Source of the DNA: CAYJBH01 sp964370825
Lineage (GTDB): Bacteria; Bacillota; Clostridia; Oscillospirales; Ruminococcaceae
Direction of reading: 5' to 3'
NCBI GenBank assembly: GCA_964370825.1
Contig: CAYJKY010000016.1
Span: forward strand, 1 to 64,000
Length of the DNA: 64,000 bases
Under the pieces are notes generated by a model. The model was not told where the DNA came from and made no database searches. It was given only the letters and a program-made list of their open reading frames with translations. Of this stretch, positions 63,189 to 64,000 are shown one piece after another. A program made the position numbers and the translations under genes. Numbering within the stretch: the first letter of the stretch is position 1; every line of letters starts with the position of its first letter.

Positions 63189-64000
63189 TCACTCCGTTTT
63201 TTTCTCGGTTTCTATTTCCAATTCCTTTTTATACAAATAATTGTCTACCTTTTCCTTAATCTCCTTAGGTATCTCTTTTTTCTCCGGAAACACCGATGAA
63301 TTAATCAATAATTCGGAAAAATCAAGCAAGGGCTGCAAAAGATTCTCCAACGACCTCCTTGAGCAAAAAAACAGGTCATCATTCCTACAATGAATATACG
63401 CCGCTCCATCTGCACCCTCTCGGCTGAAATTCACAGAGGGAATTCCCACATCTGCAAACGGTATGGAATCGCTGGACAGTATGGCTTGCACCACCTTCAT
63501 CGCATATCCCTTTGACTTCATGTACATGTCGGCAAATGCAGTCAACTCCTTTGAGCCGGTAATCCTACAAACATTTTTACCAAGTATCGGACCCGCAACA
63601 TCGACATTTACCATAAAAATGTGTTTATCCATCTCGTCAGCATGAGACGAAACAAATGCTTTACTGCCAAGCAATCCCATCTCTTCCGACCCGTACCAGT
63701 TAAAAACAATGGTACGCTTTGGCGGATTATCCTTAAAATGGCGCAAAAGCTCCATAAGCAACACGCAGCCCGAAGCATTATCGTACACACCCTTAGAAAA
63801 CTCGGTAGAATCGTAATGCGCTCCAAACGATATTATCTGCTCACTATACCTTGTTCCCTCAATCCGTGCGGTGACATTACGCGAGGTCAAAATCTTCTCA
63901 ACATTCTCTACCCTTAAACACACCCGAGATGCTTCTTTAGCTACCATTTCTGCCGCATCGGAAACTCTGATATTTGCCGCAGGTACAACCCCGAAGGTTT
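63189..64000 (-). CDS. M28-family metallopeptidase (5' end beyond window)
   Basis: At least 270 aa; the frame is open to the window edge and reads protein-like before the internal ATG at 63947, so the start is outside. M28 dizinc ligands are visible: GAHYDS (His), DNASG (bridging Asp), SEEMGLLGS (Glu pair), NVDVAG (Asp) and IHCRNDD (His). These aminopeptidases release N-terminal residues from peptides. Whether it is secreted depends on the missing N-terminus. A short charged tail ends the protein. Its stop lies about 24 nt upstream of the ackA -35. Confidence 0.9.
   Translation of the reverse strand, partial: TFGVVPAANIRVSDAAEMVAKEASRVCLRVENVEKILTSRNVTARIEGTRYSEQIISFGAHYDSTEFSKGVYDNASGCVLLMELLRHFKDNPPKRTIVFNWYGSEEMGLLGSKAFVSSHADEMDKHIFMVNVDVAGPILGKNVCRITGSKELTAFADMYMKSKGYAMKVVQAILSSDSIPFADVGIPSVNFSREGADGAAYIHCRNDDLFFCSRRSLENLLQPLLDFSELLINSSVFPEKKEIPKEIKEKVDNYLYKKELEIETEKKTE

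Noticed and set aside
1..64000. tRNA, rRNA, CRISPR arrays, transposases, integrases, phage genes
   Set aside because: None seen: no cloverleaf-like gaps, no regularly spaced repeats and no matching protein families.

Overview
The window looks like chromosomal core from a Gram-positive Firmicute, most likely a clostridial (Oscillospiraceae/Ruminococcaceae-like) anaerobe. The pointers are a DivIVA-type protein, Mini-RNase III, Rex, the dgt-dnaG-rpoD order, an FtsI-type PBP with PASTA domains, MurE with the meso-DAP signature DNPR, and a dockerin fragment at the left edge. The DNA is moderately AT-rich, gene-dense and strongly operonic, with many stop/start overlaps. I see no rRNA, tRNA, CRISPR array, insertion sequence or phage gene.

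Layout. 0-4.6 kb: a dockerin/InlB-repeat remnant, a cNMP-binding/DUF2225 protein divergent from a CheV-type coupling protein, a DivIVA-family coiled-coil protein, and uridine phosphorylase. 4.6-18.7 kb (minus): a complete division and cell-wall (dcw) cluster, mraZ - 42-codon ORF - rsmH - ftsL - ftsI-type PBP - murE - murF - mraY - ftsW - murG - murA - ftsQ - ftsZ. It is headed by a consensus promoter and three 10-bp MraZ boxes and closed by an intrinsic terminator. 18.9-23.1 kb: a second murA paralogue, walJ, rlmH and convergent comM. 23.3-30.1 kb (plus): phosphoglucomutase, rpmE, then dgt-dnaG-rpoD plus a membrane-anchored GH25 lysozyme. 30.1-33.9 kb (minus): a small accessory cassette (SAM-methyltransferase-like protein, FkbM-GT4 fusion) and a HAD phosphatase. 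34-39.1 kb (plus): a voltage-gated K+ channel with an unusual cytoplasmic tail, a DtxR-family regulator, and a heterodimeric ABC exporter.

39.3-50.1 kb (plus): a full arginine operon argGHCJBDF running directly into metG and a homocysteine S-methyltransferase. 50.1-54.3 kb (minus): a MATE exporter behind a perfect consensus promoter and a long inverted repeat, then an FAD disulfide oxidoreductase, a CDP-alcohol phosphatidyltransferase and a TVP38/VTT membrane protein. 54.4-61.8 kb (minus): aconitase, isocitrate dehydrogenase, rex, DUF1015, purine nucleoside phosphorylase, obgE and mrnC, ending at a strong terminator. 61.9-64 kb (minus): acetate kinase with its own promoter and a truncated M28 peptidase.

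How it fits together. The dcw block supplies peptidoglycan precursors and the divisome. Aconitase and IDH make 2-oxoglutarate, the glutamate precursor that the arginine operon consumes, and Rex beside them suggests coupling to NADH/NAD+ state. Acetate kinase marks fermentative ATP formation. The least explained parts are the FkbM-GT4/methyltransferase pair, the oxidoreductase/phosphatidyltransferase/VTT operon, the K+ channel tail, the small dcw ORF, and the palindromes at the DtxR-family and MATE genes. No striking new defence-like system is evident; most of the window is housekeeping. All functions are read from sequence by eye; no database search was run.
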